From: Arcanobacterium urinimassiliense
Lineage (GTDB): Bacteria > Actinomycetota > Actinomycetes > Actinomycetales > Actinomycetaceae
NCBI RefSeq assembly: GCF_900119495.1
Contig: NZ_LT632435.1
Coordinates: 1,237,847 to 1,301,846 of the forward strand
DNA: 64,000 nt
Direction of reading: 5' to 3'
Part shown: positions 42,700 through 54,292 of the stretch, in pieces
Layout: each line of letters starts with the position of its first letter
Position numbering within the stretch: the stretch's first letter is position 1
Translations under genes and position numbers: made by a program
The notes under the pieces: model-generated
What the model saw: the letters and a program-made list of their open reading frames with translations, nothing else
What the model was told of the DNA's origin: nothing
Databases searched by the model: none

Positions 42700-43989
42700 T
42701 TATTTAGTTTGCTCCAAGCCAGGATAAAGAGGGAAATCCGCAGTCAGTTTAGCTACGCGCGCTTGTAGCTGTTCCACATTGGCATTCTTCCCCTCGCGCA
42801 ACGTAAGAGCGATAATATCGGCCACTTCCCGGAATTCCTTTTCTCCAAAGCCTCGCGTGGCCAGAGCTGGAGTACCAATCCGCAATCCCGAAGTGACAGC
42901 CGGCGGGCGAGGATCGAAAGGTATAGAATTCCGATTTACCGTAATTCCCACTTCATGCAGCAGATCTTCCGCTTCTTGCCCGTTCATTGCGGAGTTACGC
43001 AAATCAACTAATACTAAATGCACATCTGTACCGCCCGAAAGTACCGAAACGCCTGCATCTGCCACGTCTTTTTCCAGTAGACGCTCCGCCAGAATGCGCG
43101 CACCTTCCAGAGTGCGAAGCTGGCGATTCCGGAATTCCTCAGTCTGTGCAATTTTCAACGCAATAGCCTTGGCGGCGATTACGTGCATAAGTGGCCCGCC
43201 TTGCTGCCCAGGGAATACGGCGGAATTGATTTTCTTCCCCAGCGGCTCCGCCGATTTAGCTAAAATCATTCCCGAACGTGGCCCACCAATTGTCTTATGA
43301 ATAGTAGTGCTCACTACATCGGCATAAGGAACCGGACTGGGGTGGAGATCAGCTGCCACTAGCCCCGCAAAATGTGCCATATCTACCCACAAGTAGGCGC
43401 CCACTTCGTCAGCTATTTCGCGGAAAGCAGCAAAATCAATATGCCGCGGATAGGCCGACCAGCCTGCAATAATTATCCGGGGGCGCACTTCTAAAGCTTT
43501 TTCCCGCACTGCGTCCATATGTATTAAATAATCTTGCTCATCTACCCCATAAGATGCACAGTTATAGGTGCGGCCCGAAAAATTAATTTTCATCCCATGT
43601 GTGAGGTGACCGCCGTGGCTGAGTTCTAATCCCAGCACCGTATCACCCGGTTTAGCTAGAGCATGATAAACCGCCGCATTGGCCTGCGCTCCCGAGTGTG
43701 GCTGCACATTCGCGAATCCGGCATGAAATACTTTTTTTGCTCTTTCGATTGCCAAATTTTCGGCGACGTCTACAAATTCACAACCACCGTAATAACGCCG
43801 CCCCGGATATCCTTCCGCATATTTATTGGTAAGTACTGATCCCTGTGCTTGCATTACTGCGCGGGGCACAAAATTTTCCGAAGCAATCATCTCCAGCGTA
43901 TGGCGCTGTCGATCCAATTCATTATCCAGTACAGCAGCGATTTCCGGATCCAGCTCTGCTAAAGGAGCATTTAATAAATCTTCCACCAT
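42700..43989 (-). CDS. glyA: Serine hydroxymethyltransferase
   Basis: A 429-residue PLP enzyme that converts serine and THF to glycine and 5,10-methylene-THF. The PLP lysine is in [15 protein letters not shown]. Other landmarks are [37 protein letters not shown] and [11 protein letters not shown]. It is the first gene of the C1 group and feeds FolD directly. The ATG has AAAGGAGG upstream. Confidence 0.95.
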   Translation of the reverse strand: MVEDLLNAPLAELDPEIAAVLDNELDRQRHTLEMIASENFVPRAVMQAQGSVLTNKYAEGYPGRRYYGGCEFVDVAENLAIERAKKVFHAGFANVQPHSGAQANAAVYHALAKPGDTVLGLELSHGGHLTHGMKINFSGRTYNCASYGVDEQDYLIHMDAVREKALEVRPRIIIAGWSAYPRHIDFAAFREIADEVGAYLWVDMAHFAGLVAADLHPSPVPYADVVSTTIHKTIGGPRSGMILAKSAEPLGKKINSAVFPGQQGGPLMHVIAAKAIALKIAQTEEFRNRQLRTLEGARILAERLLEKDVADAGVSVLSGGTDVHLVLVDLRNSAMNGQEAEDLLHEVGITVNRNSIPFDPRPPAVTSGLRIGTPALATRGFGEKEFREVADIIALTLREGKNANVEQLQARVAKLTADFPLYPGLEQTK

Positions 43990-44164
43990 TATAAAAGTTC
44001 CTCCTTTGCTGCCGGCCTATTACCCGGCGGCACTTCCACTTCCTCAGCATATATCACTGCAAGCGGCTCCTCATTTTCTGCCCACGATGTGGTTAAAGCA
44101 AAATATAAGTTTATCCTATTGTGGCTAATTTCGATTTTTCTCCGCTTTCCTCTATGCTGGAAAA

Positions 44165-45013
44165 ATGACTTCGGAAACGCTTATTTTCACTATGTATTCC
44201 CCCGACCAGCCCGGTATCGTCTACGCCGTAACCGGTTTACTGGCTTCGGTAGGCGGAAATATCTTAGAATCGCAGCAATATAACGATGCCGCTACCGATA
44301 GGTTTTTTATTCGTATTAAGGCAAATGTACCGGGTGGGCGCAGCACTATCGAGGCAGCATTTGCACAGTTAGCAGCTAATTTTCAAATGACTTTCACCAT
44401 TTCCGAAGCTCCTCGCCCCACTCGCACTCTTATTATGGCTTCTAAAGAGGCGCACTGTCTTTCTGATTTACTTACTAAACAGCATGATGGGCGGCTCCCC
44501 ATTGAAATTGCCGGCGTGGTAAGTAACCATGAAATTCTCCGCCCCTTAGCTGATTTTTATAAAGCAGATTATTTTCATATTCCTATTACCAAAGAGACAA
44601 AAGCAGCTGCGGAAGAAAAATTACTTGAAATTATCGAGGAAAGAAAAGTGGAACTGGTGGTGCTCGCGCGCTATATGCAGATTATTTCTCCAGAACTCTG
44701 CGAGAAACTGGCGGGAAGCATTATAAATATTCATCACTCTTTCCTGCCCTCTTTTAAGGGGGCCCGTCCCTATGCGCAAGCCCATGCCCGCGGGGTAAAA
44801 CTTATCGGCGCTACTGCTCACTACGTGACGTCTGATTTAGACGAAGGCCCGATTATCGAGCAAGACGTAGTACGCGTATATCACGACGATACTCCAGCTG
44901 ATTTAGCTGTAAAAGGCGCGGAAGTAGAGCGGCAAGTACTTTCACGCGCGGTACGCTGGCATGCAGAGCATCGCATACTTCTCAACGGCACTCGTACAGT
45001 TATTTTTAATTAG
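44165..45013 (+). CDS. purU: Formyltetrahydrofolate deformylase
   Basis: A 282-residue enzyme with an N-terminal ACT domain (residues 1-85; MYSPDQPGIVYAVTGLLASVGGNI) and a C-terminal formyltransferase-like hydrolase domain (INIHHSFLPSFKGARPYAQAHARGVKLIGATAHYV, DEGPIIEQDV). It hydrolyses 10-formyl-THF to formate and THF, balancing the C1 pool. It is divergent from glyA, with a 175-base gap that holds both promoters. Confidence 0.93.
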   Translation: MTSETLIFTMYSPDQPGIVYAVTGLLASVGGNILESQQYNDAATDRFFIRIKANVPGGRSTIEAAFAQLAANFQMTFTISEAPRPTRTLIMASKEAHCLSDLLTKQHDGRLPIEIAGVVSNHEILRPLADFYKADYFHIPITKETKAAAEEKLLEIIEERKVELVVLARYMQIISPELCEKLAGSIINIHHSFLPSFKGARPYAQAHARGVKLIGATAHYVTSDLDEGPIIEQDVVRVYHDDTPADLAVKGAEVERQVLSRAVRWHAEHRILLNGTRTVIFN

Positions 45014-45086
45014 ATTCTTAAATAGCTGATCTATGCTGCACGATACTAAAACTGTGCTCTGCGCTGTTTATCTAAATAGCGCGCCC

Positions 45087-45743
45087 CTAATCCAAACCGC
45101 GCAGACCTGCCCAGCGGGAAAGTTCTTTCCTATTGGAGAGTTGTAGTTTCCGCAGCACTGCCGATACGTGACTCTCAACTGTTTTTATAGATATAAAAAG
45201 CTCCGCCGCAGTTTCTTTATAAGTATAGCCGCGCGCAATTAGCCGCATTACTTCCTGCTCTCGCGCCGAAAGTTTATCTAATTCTTCATCGTAGGTCGCT
45301 ACTTCGGCGCGGCCGCCTCCAAAAGCATCTAAAACGAATCCAGCTAATCGCGGAGAAAAAGCGGCGTCACCTCCTACTACCAGCTCCAAAGCAGCAGTCA
45401 GCTCTTTACCATTTATTGACTTAGTGACGTAACCGCGCGCGCCTGCTCTCACTACAGCCACTACGTCATCCGCCGCATCCGATACCGAGAGTGCGAGGAA
45501 TTTAGGAGGAGATGCCAGCTGATGCTGAATTCTCTTTATTACTTCGACTCCGCCGCCGCCGTTTCCACCCGGGAGATGCACATCTAGCAATACGACATCA
45601 CAGGGAGTAGTAGAAATTACTTCTATAGCTTCTTCTACTGAACCAGCTTCTCCTACCACTTGGAAATCTGGGCGCTGCTGGGTAATCTGCAGTACGATGC
45701 CTTCTCGCACTAAATCATGGTCGTCTACACAAATAATTTTCAT
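45087..45743 (-). CDS. LuxR/NarL-type response regulator
   Basis: A 218-residue regulator with a receiver domain (acidic pair DD at residues 7-8, phospho-acceptor Asp54 in LLDVHLPGG, switch Lys in YVTKSINGKEL) and a C-terminal LuxR helix-turn-helix (LSAREQEVMRLIARGYTYKETAAELFISIKTVESHV). A GGNGGGG run after Asp54 is unusual. It lies 53 bases after the PspC histidine kinase gene and is its cognate partner. A likely target is the repeat cluster at 47130-47181. Confidence 0.92.
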   Translation of the reverse strand: MKIICVDDHDLVREGIVLQITQQRPDFQVVGEAGSVEEAIEVISTTPCDVVLLDVHLPGGNGGGGVEVIKRIQHQLASPPKFLALSVSDAADDVVAVVRAGARGYVTKSINGKELTAALELVVGGDAAFSPRLAGFVLDAFGGGRAEVATYDEELDKLSAREQEVMRLIARGYTYKETAAELFISIKTVESHVSAVLRKLQLSNRKELSRWAGLRGLD

Positions 45744-45796
45744 TAAATGTCTCTTTTCCCGCTTCCAGAATTCCGCTAGTTATTAGCGCAGAAAAA

Positions 45797-47083
45797 TTAC
45801 TCCGCTTTTATCTGCTTATCAGCAATCGGTGTAGATTTTTCTTCCACCGGCACATCTAAGTCTGGTTTTCCTTGCCGATAACCAATATAGACCTCCGTGC
45901 CCCCACTCGGTAAAGGAGAACGCACTAGGGCTTCTCCCCCGATTCGCTGCATTCTTCCGATAAGAGAATCCCGAATTCCCGCTCTGTCACTGGGAATATC
46001 AGCAGGGTCAAATCCCGGGCCCCGATCACGCACCCAAATTTGGCAATTTTGCTCCCCAAACTCTGCGTAGACGGATATCGGCATATTGCCACCGTATTTA
46101 CAGGCATTAGTAATCGCTTCGCGCGCGGCTGCCAAAGCCGTTTGAATGGCAGAAGTGGGCACTATATCGCCGCTAATTACTGTTTCTACTTCCGCCCCAT
46201 ACTGCCGCTCCAAATTTTGGGAAATCTTTTGTAACTTGGTGGCAGCAGAAGTATCGCTGTCTTTTCTATCGGCATATAGATAACTGCGTAATTCTTGCTC
46301 TTGCGTGCGTGCTAAACGGCGCACTGCCTCTGCATCATCAGCTCGTGCCCGGAGCAAAGCCAGAGTCTGTAATACAGAATCATGCAGATGCGCAGCTATA
46401 TCAGCCCTGGCATCGGCACGGCTTTTTTCTACTGCTGCTTGGCGCAAATTGCGCTCCATGCGTATTCCTACTGGATAAAGCACCAATGCCAATACCACTA
46501 CTACGGCAATTCCGGATTCCAGACCTGCCAATACTGGAGATAATTCGCTGCCCGCGGTGACCATTAATACTCCCCCGATAGCGGCGACGGCTGATCCACC
46601 GGCCGCAAATAATATATCTCTCCTACTAGCCGCGCTGGGGAGCGTCCAAGCTATTCCCGCTCCCGTCACTATAAGTAAAATCGGAAACGTGATTCGGCGG
46701 GGATATGCCCAGGAATCTACAAAAGAAATACTTAAAATTACTGCTGCCAACAGCAATAAAATAGCTACATAAATTCTTTGATCGCTGGTCTTGGTATTCT
46801 CCTGTAACGGAGGAATCAACCGCCGGCGCTGGAGCGGAATTTCCTCATTTTTCGCGATATGTGGAAGAGTAAATAGGAAGAAGATATAGAGAAATGGCGT
46901 GATCAGAGTAAAAGAAAAAATTAAAAAGCAAAGGCGCCACCACTTTACCGAGCCGCCCAGATGTACGGCTAGACCTCGGCAAACTCCAGCAATCATATAG
47001 GGATGCCGCCGCGCCAATACGGGGCGATTTTTTGCCCACGTAGCTCGTAAATCTGCGTATTCTTCCTGCGGTAAAGAACTCAT
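45797..47083 (-). CDS. PspC-domain sensor histidine kinase
   Basis: A 428-residue membrane kinase. Residues 25-60 are a PspC domain (PYMIAGVCRGLAVHLGG), followed by six or so helices to about residue 210. A HisKA_3 box has the phosphorylated His in HLHDSVLQTL (about residue 230), and the HATPase part has NACKYGG, DRGPGFD and SLIGRMQRIGGEA. PspC kinases respond to cell-envelope stress. The gene is divergent from a second PspC protein and is followed by its response regulator. Confidence 0.9.
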   Translation of the reverse strand: MSSLPQEEYADLRATWAKNRPVLARRHPYMIAGVCRGLAVHLGGSVKWWRLCFLIFSFTLITPFLYIFFLFTLPHIAKNEEIPLQRRRLIPPLQENTKTSDQRIYVAILLLLAAVILSISFVDSWAYPRRITFPILLIVTGAGIAWTLPSAASRRDILFAAGGSAVAAIGGVLMVTAGSELSPVLAGLESGIAVVVVLALVLYPVGIRMERNLRQAAVEKSRADARADIAAHLHDSVLQTLALLRARADDAEAVRRLARTQEQELRSYLYADRKDSDTSAATKLQKISQNLERQYGAEVETVISGDIVPTSAIQTALAAAREAITNACKYGGNMPISVYAEFGEQNCQIWVRDRGPGFDPADIPSDRAGIRDSLIGRMQRIGGEALVRSPLPSGGTEVYIGYRQGKPDLDVPVEEKSTPIADKQIKAE

Positions 47084-47129
47084 ATTTTGATATTCTCATC
47101 TTTTTCTAATTACGAGAAATCTTTTCCAG

Positions 47130-47181
47130 ATAAATCAGGGTTTTTCTCCATAAATCAGGGACAATTCGGGGTGTTTCAGGG
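47130..47181. promoter_or_regulatory. Phased direct repeats, probable operator of the PspC two-component system
   Basis: ATAAATCAGGG occurs exactly at 47130-47140 and 47150-47160, 20 bp apart, and TTTCAGGG at 47174-47181 is 21 bp further on. TTCGGGG at 47165-47171 falls between. The spacing of about 10 or 20 bp puts the repeats on one face of the DNA, as expected for cooperative binding of a LuxR-type regulator between the two divergent PspC genes. Confidence 0.5.
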
Positions 47182-47217
47182 TAGATAGCACTTCTGTATC
47201 CATTAAGAATAAGAAAT

Positions 47218-48729
47218 ATGAAAACATTTTTTGCAACTATGCGGACTTATCCTTATCGCCGCACAAACGATAAGATGCTCGGCGGGCTCTGTGCCGGATT
47301 GGCACATCGCTGGGGTTTAGCCCCCACCTTCGTACGCCTCTTAGCACTGCTGCTACTCCCCGTCGGTTTAATTTCACTTTTCTTATACGGAGTATTTTGG
47401 CTAATTATTCCCGAATACCGAAGTGAAAAAATTGTTTTAGAAGATGCACTCAACGGGCAACCAACTCCGAGTCTCGCTATTGCAATAATTTTTATCATCC
47501 TCGGTTTTTCTTCCACCAGCTATGTATTCCGCGCAATTTTAGGAATAAGCCAGGTTTTCTTGACGCCGCTCGCCATTATTTGCTTAATAGCTTTTGCTTT
47601 TATAACTATTCTGGCGTGGGGGCGGGCACGTAAACACCCTGAGTTACGCCAAAACCAGAACACAAATATGCCACCTTCTCCAAACTCGGATCTGAATCTT
47701 GCACTAAACCCAGATTTGGCCCCTACCGCAAACTCAGATGGCACAAATGCCGAGAATACTACCAATTACTCCAGCGCAAATGCCTATAATTTTACCGATA
47801 ACTCCACTTTTACTGACAGTTCCGCCCCCGCCACTGCGGTGAAAGCAACCGATGAGCCTTTCTCCGAAGCTGACCACTTCCCCATTACCCCACAAGTATC
47901 TTCGCGCTATATTGCACTTACTGTGGTAGCGATATTCTTGACCTTTGCCGGGATTCTCCTCTTTTACTCTTCCACGCTCGGAGCTTGGCTCGCAGCTAGC
48001 GGCGGAGCACTCACCGTATTGGGAATTTCCGTAACTGTAGCCGGTATTCGCGGTAAGCGCGCCACTTGGCTCACCTTTTTCACTTGGTTATCGCTTCTCG
48101 CTGTCCTGCCGGCTGTGACGTTTGCGGCGTGTATTCCTTCCCAATTCTTGACCGAAAAAAATACCCAGGTATTTTACGCTTCCCCGATCACCGGAAATAC
48201 AAAGAATGTGCAAGCACTTTTCCTGATCCCACCTCGACCTTTGAGCGGATTTCAGCCGGATAACACCTACCATTTCCAGGCAGCCATTGGGACGACCGAG
48301 ATAAACATAAATGAAGATGTGCCCGTAATTTTACATATAAAGGGTGGAAAATACGGCACGATGCAGATTTATCATCTACGCAGTTGGAAAGTAGTGGAAA
48401 AAGGGCAGAGCACGCTGCTTCCCGCTGCAAAGATAAATACTGCTCCACCAGCTAGTGCTGCTCCGCGCCGCCCCTATTTCACCGAAAATACTTTCACCAT
48501 AGCTGATGAATACCCGGTGGATACCGACCAAGTAATAGATTCCGAATCTTATTACCGCTTATATGAAGACGAAGAAACTACTCTCTATTCACCTGCTGCA
48601 GTGCAAGATAGCAGCCATGCCGCCCACGTATATATGTATCTCAGTTTTGGGCAAGTACAGGTGTATGGAGAACCTCCAGTTGGAGTAGACGAGAAAGCTT
48701 GGGTAGAGACGAAAGGATTAGAGAAATGA
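47218..48729 (+). CDS. PspC-domain membrane protein with extracytoplasmic C-terminal part
   Basis: A 503-residue protein with an N-terminal PspC domain (YRRTNDKMLGGLCAGLAHRWGLAP, then FVRLLALLLLPVGLISLFLYGVFWLIIPE), two more helices, a low-complexity Asn/Ser/Thr linker at about 140-215, further helices to about 305, and a C-terminal domain that should lie outside. It is likely the output or the sensory partner of the divergent kinase. The sequence between helices is poorly conserved in such proteins, so no finer role can be given. Confidence 0.8.
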   Translation: MKTFFATMRTYPYRRTNDKMLGGLCAGLAHRWGLAPTFVRLLALLLLPVGLISLFLYGVFWLIIPEYRSEKIVLEDALNGQPTPSLAIAIIFIILGFSSTSYVFRAILGISQVFLTPLAIICLIAFAFITILAWGRARKHPELRQNQNTNMPPSPNSDLNLALNPDLAPTANSDGTNAENTTNYSSANAYNFTDNSTFTDSSAPATAVKATDEPFSEADHFPITPQVSSRYIALTVVAIFLTFAGILLFYSSTLGAWLAASGGALTVLGISVTVAGIRGKRATWLTFFTWLSLLAVLPAVTFAACIPSQFLTEKNTQVFYASPITGNTKNVQALFLIPPRPLSGFQPDNTYHFQAAIGTTEININEDVPVILHIKGGKYGTMQIYHLRSWKVVEKGQSTLLPAAKINTAPPASAAPRRPYFTENTFTIADEYPVDTDQVIDSESYYRLYEDEETTLYSPAAVQDSSHAAHVYMYLSFGQVQVYGEPPVGVDEKAWVETKGLEK

Positions 48730-48944
48730 GAATATCTACCACGATTTTAGGTACTTTGACGATGATTATGGGGATTGCCGCCATTCTCTTTGGTACCGGT
48801 TGCACTATAGATCTACGAGTTCTACTTATCGTCACCCTGATAACACTCGCCGCTGTAATCCTGCTGGGAGTATTCTTACCCACCAATAAAAACGCCACTA
48901 CTTCTGTTGACTCTCCCAACCTAGAAGTAGAGAGCGAAAAATAG
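48726..48944 (+). CDS. Small two-helix membrane protein
   Basis: A 72-residue protein with two helices (TTILGTLTMIMGIAAILFG and VLLIVTLITLAAVILLGVFL) and an acidic tail. The ATG overlaps the stop of the PspC gene by four bases, with GAAAGGA upstream, so it is co-translated with it. No family is recognised; it probably works with the PspC protein in the membrane. A terminator follows directly. Confidence 0.7.
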   Translation: MRISTTILGTLTMIMGIAAILFGTGCTIDLRVLLIVTLITLAAVILLGVFLPTNKNATTSVDSPNLEVESEK

Positions 48945-48960
48945 GATAATGAGAAAATAA

Positions 48961-48997
48961 AAGCCGGAGTCGGGAAGTAATTTCCCGGCTCCGGCTT
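48961..48997. terminator. Bidirectional terminator between PspC operon and mdh
   Basis: AAGCCGGAG pairs with CTCCGGCTT and CGGGAA with TTCCCG around a short loop. A-runs precede and T-runs follow the stem, so it can stop transcription from both sides; the genes on either side converge here. Confidence 0.85.
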
Positions 48998-49017
48998 TTC
49001 AAATATGCAATATCAGG

Positions 49018-50016
<999 letters not shown>

Positions 50017-50081
50017 CTATGTCACTCCTAAAATTATTATCGTAAGTGGAAACCCACTTGGCATATCCACCAGTATCTATA

Positions 50082-51761
50082 TTAGCTTCTCCGGCGCTCT
50101 TCTTGGTAATACTCAATCAAAGAACGGGTAGAAGAATCTTGCCGCGCAATCTCTTCCCGATCACCGGCCACAGCAGCAGTTAGCTCTTTTGCCATTTGCT
50201 TACCCAGCTCTACTCCCCATTGATCGAAGGAATCAATTCCCCATACCACTCCTTGCACAAAAGTAATGTGCTCATAGAGTGCAATCAACTGCCCGAGTAC
50301 GCTGGGGGTAAGAGCCGGAGCCATAATTGAGACAGTCGGTTTATTCCCCGGAAATACTCGCGCAGTCACGATTTCTTCCGTAGTTCCCTCGGCCCGCACT
50401 TCACTCTCCGTCTTACCAAAAGCCAAAGCTTTCGTCTGTGCAAAGAAATTACCCAAGAAAAGTTCATGCTGATCCTGGGCGCCGTCCTTTAAGGGGAAAG
50501 TCGGATTAGCAAAGGCAATAAAATCCGCCGGAATTAATTGCGTACCTTGGTGAATAAGCTGATAGAAAGCATGCTGACCATTTGTGCCTGGCTCTCCCCA
50601 AAATACTTCTCCGGTGGTAGTGGTACAAGGCGTGCCGTCCCAGCGCACCCGTTTCCCGTTCGATTCCATCGTCAGCTGCTGCAGATAGGCCGGGAAACGA
50701 TGTAAATACTGCGCATAGGGCAAGACGGCGTGCGTGGCCGCTTTCCAGAAATTGCAGTAGAACACGTTGAGTAAGCCCATTAAGAGCGGCACGTTTTCTT
50801 CCACTGGACTAGTACAAAAGTGCTTATCTATCGCATGGAAACCCGCGAGAAACTCTGCAAAATTCTCCGGGCCGATAGCGATTGCCAGTGCGGTGCCCAC
50901 TGCAGAATCTACTGAGTAGCGCCCTCCTACCCAATCCCAAAAACCAAAAGCATTCTGCGGATCGATTCCGAATTCCGCTACCTTTTCTAAGTTGGTAGAA
51001 ACAGCAACGAAATGCTTTGCTACGGCACCGGTGGTGGAGATACCGGCCTGCTGGAGCTGAGTGAGGAACCAGTTGCGCGCTTGGCGAGCATTAGTCAGAG
51101 TTTCTAGAGTCGTAAAAGTCTTAGAAGCAATAATAAAAAGTACCCGTTCCGGATCTACATCTCGCAAAGTTTCACCGACGTCCGTGGGATCGATATTGGA
51201 GATAAAACGGCAGTCTAACCCGGGCTGCACATAGGGCCGGAGCGCCTCGTAAGCCATGACCGGGCCTAAATCGGAACCACCTATACCTATATTCACAATC
51301 GTGGTGAGTGGTTTACCCGTAATTCCCACCCACTGACCACTGCGGACTTTCCGCGCAAAATCATAAATACGCTCTAATACCGAGTGTACCTGCGCTACTA
51401 CTTCTACTCCGCCCACTTCTAAAGTATCGCCAGCCGGCCGACGCAATGCAGTATGTAATACTGAACGCTGCTCCGTCACATTTATGACTTCTCCGGCAAA
51501 CATCGCATCGCGCCGCTGTGCTACTTTCACTTCGGCAGCTAGCTCTAGGAGGGCTTCTTTTACTTCATCTGTCAAATAACTCTTCGAAAGATCGACAAAT
51601 AAATCGCCGGCGCGGAAAGTAAATTTCTGCGCTCGCTGGGGATCTTGAGAGAACCAGGTGCGAAAATCTACTTCCATATTTTTCTGTAAATCTGCCAGCC
51701 GCTTCCACGCCGCAGTTTGCTGTGGGTCGATTGGCGGATTCGCTAAATTCTTTTCTCCCAT
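50082..51761 (-). CDS. pgi: Glucose-6-phosphate isomerase
   Basis: A 559-residue enzyme, the long form of the family. Signatures are [64 protein letters not shown] and [17 protein letters not shown]. It interconverts glucose- and fructose-6-phosphate. It reads away from the phosphofructokinase gene, with about 190 bases between them for two promoters. Confidence 0.96.
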   Translation of the reverse strand: MGEKNLANPPIDPQQTAAWKRLADLQKNMEVDFRTWFSQDPQRAQKFTFRAGDLFVDLSKSYLTDEVKEALLELAAEVKVAQRRDAMFAGEVINVTEQRSVLHTALRRPAGDTLEVGGVEVVAQVHSVLERIYDFARKVRSGQWVGITGKPLTTIVNIGIGGSDLGPVMAYEALRPYVQPGLDCRFISNIDPTDVGETLRDVDPERVLFIIASKTFTTLETLTNARQARNWFLTQLQQAGISTTGAVAKHFVAVSTNLEKVAEFGIDPQNAFGFWDWVGGRYSVDSAVGTALAIAIGPENFAEFLAGFHAIDKHFCTSPVEENVPLLMGLLNVFYCNFWKAATHAVLPYAQYLHRFPAYLQQLTMESNGKRVRWDGTPCTTTTGEVFWGEPGTNGQHAFYQLIHQGTQLIPADFIAFANPTFPLKDGAQDQHELFLGNFFAQTKALAFGKTESEVRAEGTTEEIVTARVFPGNKPTVSIMAPALTPSVLGQLIALYEHITFVQGVVWGIDSFDQWGVELGKQMAKELTAAVAGDREEIARQDSSTRSLIEYYQEERRRS

Positions 51762-51949
51762 AACTATCTCCTTATATAGGTAACTCTCATAAGTAGTTTA
51801 ACGTGCTGCGCAATTTTAATTAATTAAAATTCGCTATCGAGCGAGACTTGCAAATTTTTCGCAGATTAAATCCCCGAAAGCTCTGGTAATGGCGTAAACT
51901 CAGGGTGGTTAGGAAAAATTTCCGCAATGCACAGAATGAGGAGATTACC

Positions 51950-54256
51950 GTGCAGAACACCTCTAATTCCCCGCAGCCAGCGGCGGAGCTTAGCCCCCAC
52001 AGCGCGGGCAAAGATATAAAAATAGGCGTGCTCACTTCCGGAGGCGACGCACAAGGTATGAATGCGGTAGTACGCGCCGTTGTACGTACTGCTTTGCAGG
52101 AAGGTGCTACTCCCTATGCTATTCGCGAAGGTTGGAAAGGGGCAGTCAGCGGCGGAGATTTTATTCAAAAACTGGGCTGGCGCGATGTATCTGGTATTCT
52201 CTCTAAAGGTGGCACTGCTATTGGTACCGCCCGAAGCACCGAATTTCGCGAGCGCACCGGTATCAAAAAGGCCGTCTGTAATTTAGTAAAGCAGGGCATA
52301 GACCGGCTGGTCATCATTGGTGGCGATGGCACCCAATCGGGGGCCGATGAATTGCGGGAACTCTGGCCAGAGCTGTTAGACGAATTAGTAGCAGAGGGAG
52401 CAATACCGGCCGAAGTAGCTGCAGCGCACCGAAAACTTTATATATCAGGGGTAATTGCCTCTATTGATAACGATTTAGTCGGTTCCGATATGACGGTCGG
52501 CACCGATTCGGCTCTCCACCGAATTGTAGAGGCGATTGACGCTATTTCTTCTACTGCCGCTTCTCATCAACGCACTTTCATTATTGAAGTAATGGGCAGA
52601 AGATGCGGCTATCTAGCGCTTATGAGCGCAATTGCCGGCGGCTGCGATTACGTATTTATTCCCGAGCTTCCCCCGGTTCCCGGCTGGGAAAACGATATGT
52701 GTGAGAAGCTGCGGCGCGGACGGGCAAATGGCCGGCGCGATTCACTGGTAATTGTGGCAGAAGGCGCCACTGATCGGGAAGGAAACCCCATTACTTCCCT
52801 GATGGTGAAGGAAGTACTGGAGAAGAATCTCGGGGAAGACGCTCGTATTACTGCTCTCGGGCATGTGCAGCGCGGCGGCACTCCCTCCGCCTATGACCGC
52901 TGGATGTCTACCCTACTGGGATACACTGCCGCCTATGAGACCATCCACGCCGGCAGCGATTATGAACCTTTCATTATCGCTACCGACAGCAATAAGCTGC
53001 GGAAACTTCCCATGATGGAAACAATTAAGAACACCCGGCAGATAAAGACCTATCTACAGGAGCAAAATTGGGAAGAGGCAATTGACTCCCGCGGTAGCGG
53101 CTATCGAAAAGCAATCGAAATTTTCAATACGATATCTTCCCCTTTGCCTCGGCAAAATGCTACTTTCTCCAACCCACCTCGCGTCGCAATTCTCCACGCG
53201 GGAGGTCTAGCTCCCGGGATGAATCCAGCTGCGCGAGCGGCGGTAAAATTGGGAATCGATAGCGGCTTCCATATGCTGGGAATTCAAGGCGGATTCCCGG
53301 GGCTTATGGAAGGGAAAATTCGCGATTTAGAATGGAGCGACGTAGAAGGCTGGGCAGAAGATGGCGGCGCGGAACTGGGCACCCGCCGCACAATTGCAGA
53401 GGTAGAAGAATATTATAAACTCTCCCGCGCAATTGAAGAGTTGAAATTAGATGCCCTGCTCGTAATAGGCGGATTCAAAGGATATAAAGCGGTATACGAT
53501 ATGATTCAGGAACGGGATAAATTCCCCGGATTCCGGATTCCGATGGTGTGCGTACCGGCTAGTATCGATAATAATTTACCTGGCTCTGATTTGAGTATCG
53601 GTGCTGATACTGCCCTTAATAATGTGGTGCAGACTCTGGATAGAATTAAACAATCCGCTTCAGCATCAAAACGCTGCTTCGTAGCAGAAACTATGGGACG
53701 GAAGAATGGCTATTTGGCACTAATGAGTGCGATAGCTACTGGAGCTGAACAGGTCTATCTCTACGAACGCGGCATTACCCTTACCCAATTAGCAGACGAT
53801 ACCAAGCGCATGATTAACGCTTTTGAAAAAGGGAGAAAACTCTACTTAGTGATTCGCAACGAAATGGCTTCTGCCTACTATACGAGTGATTTTATTGCCC
53901 GTATTTTTGAGGAAGAAGGAGGCGGACTATTCGATGTGCGCTCTTCTATTTTGGGGCATATGCAGCAAGGCGGTAATCCTTCTCCCTTCGACAGGACCCT
54001 GGCGGTACGTATGGTCAACTCGGCTATCGACGTACTGCGCACCGAACTGGAAAACGACGGGAAGCGCTCTTGGTTTATTGGTCAGCAAGATGGGAAGATA
54101 CAGTCGTTCCCGCTCAAGCATATGACTGACTATATAGATATGGAAGACCGCCTCCCCTATTCTACCTGGTGGCTAGGGTTGGAAGATGTACTCTACGTAG
54201 TAGCAGATCCTAATTTTCAGCGCCCGCTACACGCCTTAGAAATTCTCGAAGATTAA
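51950..54256 (+). CDS. pfkA: Double-length 6-phosphofructokinase (two PFK domains)
   Basis: A 768-residue protein made of two phosphofructokinase halves. The N-half has GGDAQGMNAVVRA (about residue 30), GGDGTQSG (about 123), ASIDNDLVGSDMTVGTDSA and MGRRCGYLAL, so it looks catalytic and ATP-dependent (Gly after GGD, no PKTIDND of PPi enzymes). The C-half begins around 410 with AGGLAPGMNPAARA and has GGFKGY and ASIDNNLPGSD, so part of the catalytic pattern is altered, as in eukaryotic PFK where it binds regulators. GTG at 51950 with GAGGAGA upstream is a better start than the open frame before it. Most bacterial PFKs are about 320-360 residues. Confidence 0.85.
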   Translation: MQNTSNSPQPAAELSPHSAGKDIKIGVLTSGGDAQGMNAVVRAVVRTALQEGATPYAIREGWKGAVSGGDFIQKLGWRDVSGILSKGGTAIGTARSTEFRERTGIKKAVCNLVKQGIDRLVIIGGDGTQSGADELRELWPELLDELVAEGAIPAEVAAAHRKLYISGVIASIDNDLVGSDMTVGTDSALHRIVEAIDAISSTAASHQRTFIIEVMGRRCGYLALMSAIAGGCDYVFIPELPPVPGWENDMCEKLRRGRANGRRDSLVIVAEGATDREGNPITSLMVKEVLEKNLGEDARITALGHVQRGGTPSAYDRWMSTLLGYTAAYETIHAGSDYEPFIIATDSNKLRKLPMMETIKNTRQIKTYLQEQNWEEAIDSRGSGYRKAIEIFNTISSPLPRQNATFSNPPRVAILHAGGLAPGMNPAARAAVKLGIDSGFHMLGIQGGFPGLMEGKIRDLEWSDVEGWAEDGGAELGTRRTIAEVEEYYKLSRAIEELKLDALLVIGGFKGYKAVYDMIQERDKFPGFRIPMVCVPASIDNNLPGSDLSIGADTALNNVVQTLDRIKQSASASKRCFVAETMGRKNGYLALMSAIATGAEQVYLYERGITLTQLADDTKRMINAFEKGRKLYLVIRNEMASAYYTSDFIARIFEEEGGGLFDVRSSILGHMQQGGNPSPFDRTLAVRMVNSAIDVLRTELENDGKRSWFIGQQDGKIQSFPLKHMTDYIDMEDRLPYSTWWLGLEDVLYVVADPNFQRPLHALEILED

Positions 54257-54292
54257 TTTTTAGCAATTTACGAAAACTTAATTTTCGGATTT

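Noticed and set aside
44000-44164. Riboswitch in front of glyA or purU
   Set aside because: No conserved THF, glycine or SAM aptamer core was recognised by eye in the 175-base gap.
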